Shown in pieces: positions 26,182 to 34,375 of a DNA stretch of 64,000 bases. The notes beneath the pieces were generated by a model. The model searched no databases. It saw nothing but the letters and a program-made list of their open reading frames with translations, and was not told where the DNA came from. This DNA is from Alphaproteobacteria bacterium (GTDB taxonomy: Bacteria > Pseudomonadota > Alphaproteobacteria > Ferrovibrionales > Ferrovibrionaceae). Numbering within the stretch: position 1 is the first letter of the stretch; each line of letters begins with the position of its first letter. The stretch covers positions 124,001-188,000 of the forward strand of contig JAFKFH010000017.1 in assembly GCA_017307375.1 (NCBI GenBank), written 5' to 3'. Position numbers and translations under genes: made by a program.

Positions 26182-26895
26182 TCAATGGCCGAGATAGGCG
26201 CGGCGGATGTTTTCGTCGGCGCGCACCTCGTCGGCGCTGCCTGCAATGGCGACGCGGCCGGTTTCCAGCAGATAAGCCCGATCGGCGAGATCGAGCGCCA
26301 GCTTGGCGTTCTGCTCGACCAGCAGCATGCCGACGCCTTCGTCGCGGTTGATACGCCGCATGATCTGGAAGATTTCTTGGACGATCCTGGGCGCCAAGCC
26401 GAACGAAGGTTCGTCGAGCAGCATCAGCCGCGGGCGCAGCATCAGCGCGCGCGAGATCGCGAGCATCTGCTGCTCGCCGCCCGACAGCGTGCCGGCCTGC
26501 TGGCGCAGCCGTTCCTTCAGCCGCGGGAAATAGCCGAACACCAGCTCGAGGTCGCGGGCGACCGCCCGGGCATCCCGGCGGATATAGCTGCCCAGCCGCA
26601 GGTTCTCGTCGACGGTCAAGTTGACGAAGGTGCCGCGCCCGTCGGGCACATGCGCCAGGCCCTGTCGTACGATATCCTCGGTGCCGCGTCCGTCGATGCG
26701 GTCGCCGGCGAAGCGAATCTCGCCCGCCCGCCGCACCATGGCGCAGACCGCGCGCAGGGTGGTGGTTTTGCCCGCGCCGTTGGCGCCGAGCAGCGCGGTG
26801 ATACCGCCAGCCTCGACCGCGAAATCGACGCCAAACAGCGCCTGGGTGTCGCCGTAGAAAGCCTGCAGGCCCTTTACCTCGAGCAGCGCCGACAT
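26182..26895 (-). CDS. livF: ABC transporter ATPase LivF-like
   Basis: ATPase of 237 residues. It has Walker A GANGAGKTTTLRAV near residue 37, the signature LSGGEQQMLAISRALM near 137, and Walker B LMLLDEPSFGLAP. The wording of the D-loop and the C-terminal AYLGH are typical for LivF. The start overlaps the stop of livG by ATGA, so the two ATPases are probably made in equal amounts. It energises the LivHM permease. Confidence 0.94.
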   Translation of the reverse strand: MSALLEVKGLQAFYGDTQALFGVDFAVEAGGITALLGANGAGKTTTLRAVCAMVRRAGEIRFAGDRIDGRGTEDIVRQGLAHVPDGRGTFVNLTVDENLRLGSYIRRDARAVARDLELVFGYFPRLKERLRQQAGTLSGGEQQMLAISRALMLRPRLMLLDEPSFGLAPRIVQEIFQIMRRINRDEGVGMLLVEQNAKLALDLADRAYLLETGRVAIAGSADEVRADENIRRAYLGH

Positions 26896-27728
26896 CAGCC
26901 TTCCCCCAGGTAGGCCCGGATGACCTCCGGGTCGGCCTGGACCTCGGCCGGTACGCCCTCGGCGATCTTGCGGCCGAAATCGATGGCAACCACCTTGTCG
27001 GAGATCGACATGACCAGGTTCATGTGGTGTTCGACCAGCAGCACGGTGACGTCGAGCTGATCGCGGACGCGGCGGATCTGCGCCTTCAGCACCTCGACCT
27101 CCTCATGGTTGAGGCCGGCCGCAGGTTCGTCCAGCAGCAAGAGGCGCGGGCGCGTCATCAGCGCGCGGGCCAGTTCGATCCGCTTGCGGATCGGGAACGG
27201 CAGGCCGCCGGCGGGCCGGTCGGCCCAAGACTCGACCTCCATGAACCGCATCATCTCGGCGGCGCGATCGCGCAACGCCGCTTCCTCGCGCCGCACCGAC
27301 GGCAGGCGCAGAGCATTGCCCAGGAATGACGAGGTGCTGCGGCTGTGCCCACCGACCAGCACGTTTTCGGCGACCGACAGGCGGTCGAACAGCGCGACGT
27401 TCTGGAAGGTACGGCCGATGCCCAGGGTCGGGATCGCATGGCGCGGCCGCTTCAGGATCGAGGCGCCGTCCAGCAGGATGTCGCCGCCATGCGGCTGATA
27501 GAGCCGGCTGAGGCAGTTGAACAGCGTGGTCTTGCCAGCTCCGTTCGGCCCGATCAGCCCGACGATATCGCCGGGGTCGACATCGAACGACACCGAATCC
27601 AGGGCAACGATGCCGCCGAAGCGGACCATCACGCCCCGCACCGACAGCAGCGCGACGGCGGGGGCCGGATCCGGCCCGGCGCATCGCGCGCGGGCCAGCG
27701 GGTCTGCCGGCATTGCGGCCAGGTTCAT
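26895..27728 (-). CDS. livG: ABC transporter ATPase LivG-like
   Basis: ATPase of 277 residues; ATG 27728 follows AGGGAGGAATACAG. The first 35 residues are an extra Ala/Pro-rich lead before LLSVRGVMVRFGGIVALDSV. Walker A is GPNGAGKTTLFNCLSRLY, and Walker B is LLLLDEPAAGLNHEE with the LivG-type Asn-His after the D-loop. The usual LSGGQ-type signature is replaced by LPFPIRKRIELARALM, a variant seen in some LivG proteins of catabolic clusters. It pairs with LivF on the LivHM permease. Confidence 0.93.
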   Translation of the reverse strand: MNLAAMPADPLARARCAGPDPAPAVALLSVRGVMVRFGGIVALDSVSFDVDPGDIVGLIGPNGAGKTTLFNCLSRLYQPHGGDILLDGASILKRPRHAIPTLGIGRTFQNVALFDRLSVAENVLVGGHSRSTSSFLGNALRLPSVRREEAALRDRAAEMMRFMEVESWADRPAGGLPFPIRKRIELARALMTRPRLLLLDEPAAGLNHEEVEVLKAQIRRVRDQLDVTVLLVEHHMNLVMSISDKVVAIDFGRKIAEGVPAEVQADPEVIRAYLGEG

Positions 27729-27774
27729 TCTGTATTCCTCCCTTGCGGCGCCGGGGCGCCGCGCCGCCTTATGC

Positions 27775-28941
27775 CTAATAGGATTTCGGCAGGTTGAGCA
27801 CGCGTTCGCCGATGAACGACAGGACCAATTGTTCGGTGATGGGTGCGATCCGCAGCAGGATCGATTCCCGGAACAGCCGTTCGACCTGGTATTCGCGGGC
27901 ATAGCCCATGCCGCCATGGGTCAGTACAGCCTGGGTGCAGGCATCGAAGGCCGCCCGGGCGCTGAGGAACTTGGCGGCATTCGCCTCGGCGCCGCAGGAC
28001 TTCCCGGCGTCGTAGAGGGTGGCGGCGCGCAAGCACATCCAGTAGGCCGATTCCAGATAGGTCCAGCGTTCGGCCAGCGGGTGCTGGATGCCCTGGTTCT
28101 GGCCGATCGGATGGCCGAACACGACGCGCTCCCGGGCATAGTCGGCCGCGCGCGCCAGGGCACCGCGCCCCAGCCCCACCGCCTCAATGGCGACCAGGAT
28201 GCGTTCGGGGTTCAGGCTGTCCAGGATGTAGCTGAAGCCCCGCCCCTCCTCGCCGATGCGATCGGCATCCGGCACGAACAGATCGTCGATGAACACCGCG
28301 TTGGAATCGACGGCGTTGCGCCCCATCTTGGGAATGCGCCGCACCTCGACCTTCTTGCGGTCGAGCGCTGCGTAGAACAGCGTCATGCCGTCGGTCGGCC
28401 TGGCGCAGTCGGCCTTGGGCGTGGTGCGGGCCAGCAGCAGGATCCGGTCGGCGACCTGGCCCGACGACGTCCACATCTTCCGGCCCTTGACGATATAGCC
28501 GCCCGGCACCTTGCGGGCGAAGGTCGAGATCGAGGTGGTGTCGAGGCCGGCGTCGGGCTCGGTCACGCCGAAACAGGCCTTTTCCTCGCCGGCGATCAGC
28601 GGTGCGAGCCAGCGGCGCTTCTGCTCGGCCGTGCCGTGCACGACGATGGCATGCGGACCGAACAGATTCAGATGCAGGGTCGAGGCGGCGGAATAGCCGC
28701 CGCAGCTCGACGTCACCGTGTGCATCATCAACGCCGCCTCGGTCACGCCGAGGCCGGCGCCGCCCAAATCCTCGGGCATGGTGATGCCGAGCCAACCGGC
28801 ATCCGCCATCGCCCGGTGGAATTCGTGCGGAAAACGCGGCTCCTGGTCGCAGGCGGTCCAGTATTCGTCATCGAAGCCGGCACAGACCCGGCCGACATTG
28901 TCGACGATGGCCCGCTGGTGTTCTGACAACTCGAAATCCAT
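27775..28941 (-). CDS. Acyl-CoA dehydrogenase
   Basis: Flavoprotein of 388 residues; the ATG at 28941 follows GGAAGGCGACG. Signatures are CFGVTEPDAGLDTTSI near residue 123, GRKMWTSSG, and THGGMGYAREYQVERLFRES near residue 345. The last helix reads LRIAPITEQL, so, as in the dehydrogenase at the left end, the MCAD-type Glu is not in its usual place. It leads an operon with livG-livF-livH-livM and is controlled by the shared dyad 45 bases upstream. Coupling of import and first oxidation is inferred. Confidence 0.92.
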   Translation of the reverse strand: MDFELSEHQRAIVDNVGRVCAGFDDEYWTACDQEPRFPHEFHRAMADAGWLGITMPEDLGGAGLGVTEAALMMHTVTSSCGGYSAASTLHLNLFGPHAIVVHGTAEQKRRWLAPLIAGEEKACFGVTEPDAGLDTTSISTFARKVPGGYIVKGRKMWTSSGQVADRILLLARTTPKADCARPTDGMTLFYAALDRKKVEVRRIPKMGRNAVDSNAVFIDDLFVPDADRIGEEGRGFSYILDSLNPERILVAIEAVGLGRGALARAADYARERVVFGHPIGQNQGIQHPLAERWTYLESAYWMCLRAATLYDAGKSCGAEANAAKFLSARAAFDACTQAVLTHGGMGYAREYQVERLFRESILLRIAPITEQLVLSFIGERVLNLPKSY

Positions 28942-28970
28942 CGTCGCCTTCCATCCCACGCTGCTGTTTC

Positions 28971-29010
28971 TTGATCACAATTGGTATTGATACATACCAT
29001 ATGTGTCAAG
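28971..29010. promoter_or_regulatory. Shared dyad operator/promoter, site C
   Basis: The core TTGATACA-N7-TGTGTCAA occupies 28,987-29,009, with the same arms and spacing as the site at 10,270. On the minus strand it reads TTGACA, 17 bases, TACCAA, pointing into the acyl-CoA dehydrogenase/liv operon. It also carries GTATTGATACATACCAT as at 15,268 (opposite strand) and a flanking TTGATCA. Confidence 0.6.
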
Positions 29011-29021
29011 CTCGCCTTTCG

Positions 29022-30239
29022 TCAGCCGCCGTCGACGATACCGCCGAACGGAACCCAGCGCTCGCCTTCGAACCGCTGCAGCTGCATCTGCTTGATCGGC
29101 CGGAAGTCGGTCGGACTGGTCTTGACGCGGATGCCGGGCAGCAGCATCGGCAGGTCGAAATCGAGATTGGTGACCTGGCGCATCACGTTCTCGCGCGACA
29201 GGTCGTCGCCGCATTGCGCGAGGACCCTGACCAGCAGTTGCGAGACGGTGTAGCCGTAGACGTTGAGGAAATCGCGCGGATCGCCCTTGGGGTTGTAGCG
29301 CGCCATCCACTCGCGCCATTTCTGCGTCGCCGGATCGTTCTGCCAGGCCGGATCGTTAGGATCCTTCAGGTAGGTGGCCGAGATCACGCCTTGCACCTTG
29401 TCGATGCCGGTAGGCTGCATCACCGCCGCGATCGACGACGACGAATAGATGACGAACTGCACCGGTTTCCAGCCGGTCTCGTGCACCTTGCGCATCGCCT
29501 GGGCGGCGGCCTTGGGCGTCGCGATATTGAACAGCACGTCGGCGCCCGAGGATTTCAGCGCCAGGATCTGGGAATCGATCGTCGGCTCGCTGGTCTCAAA
29601 CGATGCCTCCCGCACGATCATTGCCGCAGCCTTGTCGCCCAGCCCTTCCTTGAAACCGGCCAGGTAATCCTTACCCAGGTCGTCGTTCTGCCACAGAATG
29701 CCGATCTTGGCGTCGGGCTTGCTGGCGAGGATATGGCGAGCATAGACCTTGCCCTCGGCCGCCAGGTTGGGCGACCAGCCCATGGTCCAGGGGAAGTGCT
29801 TCGGATCGTTGAACCGGGTTGCGCCAGTGCCGACGAACAGATGGGGAATGCCCTTGGCATTCAGGTATTTCTGGATTGCGGCATTCGCCGCAGTGCCAAG
29901 CGGCTGGAAGATCAGCAGCACATTGTCGCTCTCGACCAGCTTACGGGTCTGCTCGACCGTGCGCGGCGGGCTGTAGCCGTCGTCGAGCGAGATCAGGTTG
30001 ACCTTGCGCCCGTTGACACCGCCCTCGGCATTGACCATAGCGAAATAGGCTTGTTCGGCCGTGCCCGAGACCGATAGCGACGATGCCGGGCCGCTATAGG
30101 GCATTGTCTGACCGATCTTGATCTCGGTGTCGGTGACGCCCGGTCCGTACTTCTTGTCGGCGGCGGCGACTGTCTGGACAAACATGGCCGCAACCAGCGC
30201 GGCGACGGTCATCGCCTGCGCAGCATATCCCTGCCTCAT
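29022..30239 (-). CDS. livK: LivK-type ABC transporter substrate-binding protein
   Basis: Periplasmic receptor of 405 residues with a signal peptide ending near TVAAAD (residue 27); ATG 30239 follows TGGAGGAAACG. The mature part has EIKIGQTMPYSGPASSLSVS and NAEGGVNGRKVNLISLDDGY. It is directly upstream of the acyl-CoA dehydrogenase/livGFHM operon, so it is the most probable cognate receptor of that importer. It is a paralogue of the receptors at 11,168 and 13,962. A 16-base perfect inverted repeat lies about 75 bases upstream. Confidence 0.93.
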   Translation of the reverse strand: MRQGYAAQAMTVAALVAAMFVQTVAAADKKYGPGVTDTEIKIGQTMPYSGPASSLSVSGTAEQAYFAMVNAEGGVNGRKVNLISLDDGYSPPRTVEQTRKLVESDNVLLIFQPLGTAANAAIQKYLNAKGIPHLFVGTGATRFNDPKHFPWTMGWSPNLAAEGKVYARHILASKPDAKIGILWQNDDLGKDYLAGFKEGLGDKAAAMIVREASFETSEPTIDSQILALKSSGADVLFNIATPKAAAQAMRKVHETGWKPVQFVIYSSSSIAAVMQPTGIDKVQGVISATYLKDPNDPAWQNDPATQKWREWMARYNPKGDPRDFLNVYGYTVSQLLVRVLAQCGDDLSRENVMRQVTNLDFDLPMLLPGIRVKTSPTDFRPIKQMQLQRFEGERWVPFGGIVDGG

Positions 30240-30314
30240 CGTTTCCTCCAGGGGGCGGCCTTTGCGATGCCCGAGAGAGACCGCGACCGCCATCGTTGTT
30301 GTCTGCTTACGTTT

Positions 30315-30330
30315 GATATGCTTGCATATC
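30315..30330. promoter_or_regulatory. Perfect inverted repeat GATATGC-TT-GCATATC
   Basis: Seven-base arms with a 2-base centre in the 132-base divergent gap between the LivK-like gene and the dienoyl-CoA-reductase-like gene. This is a likely operator for a dimeric regulator. The sequence differs from the GTATTGATACA dyads. Confidence 0.45.
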
Positions 30331-30371
30331 TTATTCGTACAGGCAAGACGATGATGTAAGAGGGAACGGGG

Positions 30372-31244
30372 ATGCGCGGATTATCCGAACCGCCGGTATA
30401 CGGCACGGCGATGCTGCCGGCCGGCTGTTATGCTGGCCAGGTGGTAATGATCACCGGCGGGGGCACGGGGCTCGGTCGCGCCATGGCTCTCGAATTCGCC
30501 CGGCTCGGCGCTCGTATCGCCATTGCGAGCCGCAAGCCGGAACACCGCGAGGCCGGTGTCGCCGCGATGCAGGAAGTCGGGGCTGAGGCGGTGGGTGTCG
30601 CCCTCGACGTACGCCATGCCGATCAGGTCGCGGCAGCCCTCGATGAGATCGAGGCCGCTATCGGGCCGGTTGACGTGCTCATCAACAATGCCGCGGGTAA
30701 TTTTCCTGTGCCGGCCGAACGCCTGACGCCGAACGGCTGGCGCGCGGTGGTCGACATCGTGCTGACTGGCAGCTTTCTGTGTTCCCTGGAATTTGCCAAG
30801 CGTCGCATCGCCGCCGGGGCGCCGGGCGCGATCCTCAACATCCTGGCGACTTATATCGACGGCGGGGCCCCGGGTCACGCCCACAGCGCTGCGGCCAAGG
30901 CCGGTGTTGCGAATATGACTGAAACGCTTGCCGTCGAATGGGCGCCCGACGGCATCCGCGTCAATGCCATCGCCCCTGGCCTTTTCCCCCACGACGACCA
31001 CGCTCCTGCGATGCGCGCCCGCCGACCGGACGGATATGAAGCGGAATGGACACGCATCCCGGCTTTGCGTGTTGGCCGCACGCGCGAACTGGGCTGGGCC
31101 GCGACCTATCTATGCTCGCCATACGCTGCCTTCATGACCGGCCATATCCTGGTACTGGACGGCGGCGACCGCCTGAACCGATCGATCCGCAGCCCGCTCT
31201 TCGTCCCGATCAGAGAGCAGTTGCCGGCAACGACAGCGCCCTGA
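30372..31244 (+). CDS. 2,4-dienoyl-CoA reductase-like SDR
   Basis: SDR of 290 residues; AGAGGGAACGGGG precedes the ATG. It matches the mitochondrial/peroxisomal dienoyl-CoA reductase group: VVMITGGGTGLGRAMALEF, NNAAGNFPVPAERLTPNGW, and SAAAKAGVANMTETLAVEW, where Ser replaces the usual active-site Tyr and Lys is retained, as in DECR1. It would reduce an unsaturated acyl-CoA with NADPH, allowing beta-oxidation of pre-existing double bonds. It is transcribed alone, divergent from the LivK-like gene. Confidence 0.88.
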   Translation: MRGLSEPPVYGTAMLPAGCYAGQVVMITGGGTGLGRAMALEFARLGARIAIASRKPEHREAGVAAMQEVGAEAVGVALDVRHADQVAAALDEIEAAIGPVDVLINNAAGNFPVPAERLTPNGWRAVVDIVLTGSFLCSLEFAKRRIAAGAPGAILNILATYIDGGAPGHAHSAAAKAGVANMTETLAVEWAPDGIRVNAIAPGLFPHDDHAPAMRARRPDGYEAEWTRIPALRVGRTRELGWAATYLCSPYAAFMTGHILVLDGGDRLNRSIRSPLFVPIREQLPATTAP

Positions 31245-31265
31245 ATTCAGGCGTTCTCCCCTTCA

Positions 31266-31330
31266 CCTAGCTGGCGTCACCCATGCGGGTCGCCGTGTGC
31301 TTTCGTTAGCCACGGCGTAATCCAGCTAGG
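31266..31330. other. Nested inverted repeats, possible structured RNA or terminator
   Basis: The outer arms CCTAGCTGG (31,266-31,274) and CCAGCTAGG (31,322-31,330) pair perfectly, and the inner arms GCCGTG (31,292-31,297) and CACGGC (31,311-31,316) pair inside them. It lies between the dienoyl-CoA-reductase-like gene and the YhaN fragment. It may be a bidirectional terminator or the edge of an old rearrangement. Confidence 0.4.
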
Positions 31331-31355
31331 ACAAGCGCGACGGGCCGAAACGGGA

Positions 31356-32570
31356 TCAGTCGAGCGAACACGTGGAAATGTGAGAGGACTCCAGAGCCGA
31401 TCGTGCCACGTGGGTCAGATGATGATGGTGCGTAAAGAACAGCACCTGGGTACGGGTGGCCAGTTCGGCCAGTACTTCGAAACCCGCCCTCGCCCGCGCA
31501 TCGTCATAGCTGATGAACAGGTCGTTGGCGAGGAACGGCAGCCTCGCTCCAGCTGCGACCGTGTCTTCGACGGCGGCCACGCGGAGCGCCAGATAGAGCT
31601 GGTCCCTGATCCCTTCGCTCATGCCCTCGACCGGCACGACTTCCTGATCCCGGGTCTGGCCGGAAAGGCGGGCCTTCTCTCCCTCGAGGTCGACCAACAG
31701 CTCGGTGTAGCGGCCGAGGGTCAGCCGGGAAAAGAGATCGGTGGCGCGCTTCAGCAGGGGCGTCTGCTTCTCGGCGCGATAGCGATCGATTGTCCAGCGC
31801 AGCAGGAGGACCTCCGCCCTCTTGCGCAGATAGGCTTCGGCCTGGACCGCCATCTCTGCGCGGGCCTGTTCGGCGTCGGCCGCGGCTATGGCGGCGTCCG
31901 GCCCGGCATCTAGCCGCTCGAAGTCGGCCTGCACGGTGGCCCGCTCATGCGTGTGGCGCTCGACCTCCTCCGACAGCGTTGCGATCTCCGTCTGCAACTC
32001 CTCAGCCCGGACGCCCAAGGCAACCTGGTCCGCGTCGGCACTTTCGGCGAGCAGGTCGGCAACGTCCTGGCCGCCGCCGGCCGACAGGATCTCGTTGATC
32101 AGACGGTCGCGCTCGCCGCGAAGATGCCTGGCGCGATCCGAGCGCGCGATTGCGTCGGCAAGCAATGCCGGATCCGCGATGCCGGAAATCTGGATCAGGG
32201 GCTCGAGCAGCGCGGTTGCCCGAAGGCGCGCCGCCTCTGCTTCGCTCAGTCGCCGGTCAACGGCCGCAAGTTGGGTTTCCTGGGCCGAGCGCCGCGTCCG
32301 GGTTTCGATCGCCTGGCCGGCCGCGCGCGCCAGTTCGGCAAGGGTTTCCGCCGCGGATCGACCATCCTTTTGCAGGCCACAGCGCTCGGACAGCCCTTCA
32401 ACGCGACTGGCAAAAGCGCGGGTGTCGCCCTCGATGGCGTCGATCCGGTGTTCCAGCTTGCCAATGTCGTCGATCAGCCCGCGGACGGTGTCGATCAGCT
32501 CGATATGCGTACCGATGATCCCCGGTGACTGGGCACCGTCGAGCCCGGCCGCGGCAGCCCCGGCGGCCCA
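31356..32570 (-). pseudogene. 3' fragment of a YhaN-like AAA ATPase
   Basis: About 400 residues that match only the C-terminal part of YhaN-type SMC-like ATPases, which are usually over 1,000 residues. There is a long coiled-coil rich in Glu, Arg and Ala, then the C-terminal ATPase lobe with LTLGRYTELLVDLEG, SEGIRDQLYLALRVAAVE (ABC-type signature), PFLANDLFISYDDARA (Walker B/D-loop) and VLFFTHHHHLTHVA. The N-terminal Walker A lobe is absent. Upstream the frame runs straight into a TauD-like gene fragment near 32,570. No start codon with a good ribosome site is visible, so I regard it as a remnant left by a deletion. Confidence 0.75.
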
Positions 32571-33021
32571 ACTTGTCGCCGCCAGCCGGCGGTACTTCCA
32601 GTGCATAAAGGAACGATCCGGCCGAGGGCTGCGGCGTCCAGTGGTGGTCGGCATGCGCCGCCAGTTCGCGATTGCCCAGCACACCATCCTCGACATTGGC
32701 GACCAGAACGATATCGGGGGTCTTGCCGTAGGGGTCGGATCCGAGCACCGGGGCGTCGGCCGGCGGGGCGTAGACAGTGCCGAAGTAGCTGCTGAAGCGG
32801 AGATAGTCGGGATCGGCCACCGCCTGATCCTTGAAGATCAGGATCAGGTGGTCGCGGATCGCCTGCTTGAGCGCCAGGATCTGGGCGGCTGAAGGCGGCA
32901 GCCCAACGTCGAGCCCCCGGACTACAGCGCCAAGCGGCGCTTGCAGCGGCGTAATCTCGAAAGGCGCGGATGGCGCCGCGCGCCGTGTGGACGACGCCGA
33001 TGTCAAATGCTGAACGCCCAT
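32571..33021 (-). pseudogene. 5' fragment of a TauD/TfdA-type dioxygenase
   Basis: About 150 residues equal to the N-terminal half of an Fe(II)/2-oxoglutarate dioxygenase of the taurine dioxygenase group: FEITPLQAPLGAVVRGLDV, DHLILIFKDQAVADPDYLRF, and AHADHHWTPQPSAGSFLYA, which supplies the first His and Asp of the iron triad. After PPAGGDK similarity stops, and the frame is out of phase with the joined YhaN fragment. The second iron His and the 2-oxoglutarate Arg are lost, so it cannot be functional. It faces the sulfonate-type cluster, its likely original partner. Confidence 0.78.
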
Positions 33022-33054
33022 TGCTGTCTCCGGGTCCGATGTCCTCCGGGAGGA

Positions 33055-33074
33055 TTAGTCTACTAATATACTAA
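33055..33074. promoter_or_regulatory. AT-rich dyad TTAGT-N10-ACTAA in a divergent gap
   Basis: It contains the perfect smaller repeat TAGT-CT-ACTA (33,056-33,065). The gap separates the TauD fragment and the flavoprotein gene. It is the most AT-rich spot in the surroundings and probably holds their promoters. Confidence 0.35.
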
Positions 33075-33129
33075 GTCAATAGGATTATTATGATGACAGG
33101 CATCGGCGGTCGGTCGATAATCCCCGGCG

Positions 33130-34341
33130 ATGACAGACATGGGATCCATCCGCGTGACCGAGACGGCCACCCGTGCCGCGCCAGCCGGCCTTCCCGACAT
33201 CGACCCGCTGCTTGCCGGCTTGCGGGAGAGTACCGCCGCCCGGGACCGGCGCGGCGGTCATCCGGCGGCGGAGAAAGCCTCGTTACGTGAGCTAGGCCTC
33301 CTGCGGCTGACCCTGCCGCGGCACCATGGTGGCTACGAGGCGGACTGGCGCCAGACATTCTCCATCCTGCGCCGCCTCGCCGCCGTCGATAGTGCACTGG
33401 CCCATCTGCTTGCCTTCCATTACCTCCAACTCGCGACGGTCGTGCTCTACGGCGACGCGGCCCAGCGCGACCGGCTGCTCGGCGTGACGGGCGCAGACGA
33501 TCTGTGGTGGGGCAATGCGCTGAATCTCCTGGATCCGCGGCTGCACGCCGACGAGGCTGCCGACGGCGCGCTGGTCCTGGACGGCGTCAAGAGCTTCTGC
33601 TCCGGCGCCTATGGCTCGGACATGCTGGTCGTTTCCGCGCTGCACCGCCGCACTGGCAAGGCGCTGCTTGCGGTAGCGCCGACCGGCCGGCCCGGCATCA
33701 CCGTGCACGACGACTGGGATCCGATCGGGCAACGCCAGACCGACAGCGGCAGCGTTTCCTTCGCAGCCGTCGGGATCCCGGCAACGGATGTCATCCGCGC
33801 GCCCGGCGTCGAACCGACGCTTTACCAGACGCTGCGGATCTGCCTGGGCCAGTTGATCCTGGTCAATCTCTATGCGGGTATCGCCGCCGGCGCGCTGGCC
33901 GAGGCCCGCGACTACGTGCGCCAGCAGGGCCGGCCGTGGATACTTTCCGATGCCGAGCGGGTCGAGGACGATCACGACGTCCAGCGCCGCTTCGGAGAAA
34001 TGCATCTGCAGGTCGAAATCGCGGCGCGCTTCACCGAGCGCGCGGTCGAGTTGTTCGACGCGGCCTGGACGCGCGGCAACGCGATCACCCCGGCCGAGCG
34101 TGGCGCGGCCTCGCTCGCGATCATGGAGGCGAAGGTGCTGGCCCATCGCGCCAGCCTCTTTGTCGGGCAGGAAGCCTTCGAGGCCACCGGCGCACGGGCG
34201 ACCCGCGCCGCACTGGGCCTCGACCGCTTCTGGCGCAATGCGCGGACTCACACCCTGCACGACCCGGTCGACTACAAGATCCGGGCAATCGGGCGCAGCG
34301 CGCTGCTCGATGAAGTACCGCCGCCCAGCCTCTATTCCTGA
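33130..34341 (+). CDS. Acyl-CoA-dehydrogenase-fold flavoprotein, DszC/SfnB-like
   Basis: Protein of 403 residues of the acyl-CoA dehydrogenase fold, nearest in style to the desulfurisation group (DszC, SfnB/SfnC), which uses reduced flavin rather than acyl-CoA. Visible are LTLPRHHGGYEADWRQTF, LVLDGVKSFCSGAYGSDMLV and DWDPIGQRQTDSGSVSF, with FWRNARTHTLHDPVDYK near the end, typical for the monooxygenase subgroup. It is followed directly by a sulfonate-type ABC transporter and faces a TauD-like fragment, which supports a role in obtaining sulfur from organosulfur compounds. The start at 33130 has only a weak ribosome site; 33139 is possible. Confidence 0.85.
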   Translation: MTDMGSIRVTETATRAAPAGLPDIDPLLAGLRESTAARDRRGGHPAAEKASLRELGLLRLTLPRHHGGYEADWRQTFSILRRLAAVDSALAHLLAFHYLQLATVVLYGDAAQRDRLLGVTGADDLWWGNALNLLDPRLHADEAADGALVLDGVKSFCSGAYGSDMLVVSALHRRTGKALLAVAPTGRPGITVHDDWDPIGQRQTDSGSVSFAAVGIPATDVIRAPGVEPTLYQTLRICLGQLILVNLYAGIAAGALAEARDYVRQQGRPWILSDAERVEDDHDVQRRFGEMHLQVEIAARFTERAVELFDAAWTRGNAITPAERGAASLAIMEAKVLAHRASLFVGQEAFEATGARATRAALGLDRFWRNARTHTLHDPVDYKIRAIGRSALLDEVPPPSLYS

Positions 34342-34375
34342 TGTTCAGTCCACACTCCAGAACAACGGATCGATC

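Noticed and set aside
25293-26246. A 640-residue version of LivM with an Arg-rich N-terminal half
   Set aside because: The extra part is the shadow of livH in another frame. LivM family length and the ribosome site support the start at 25,292.
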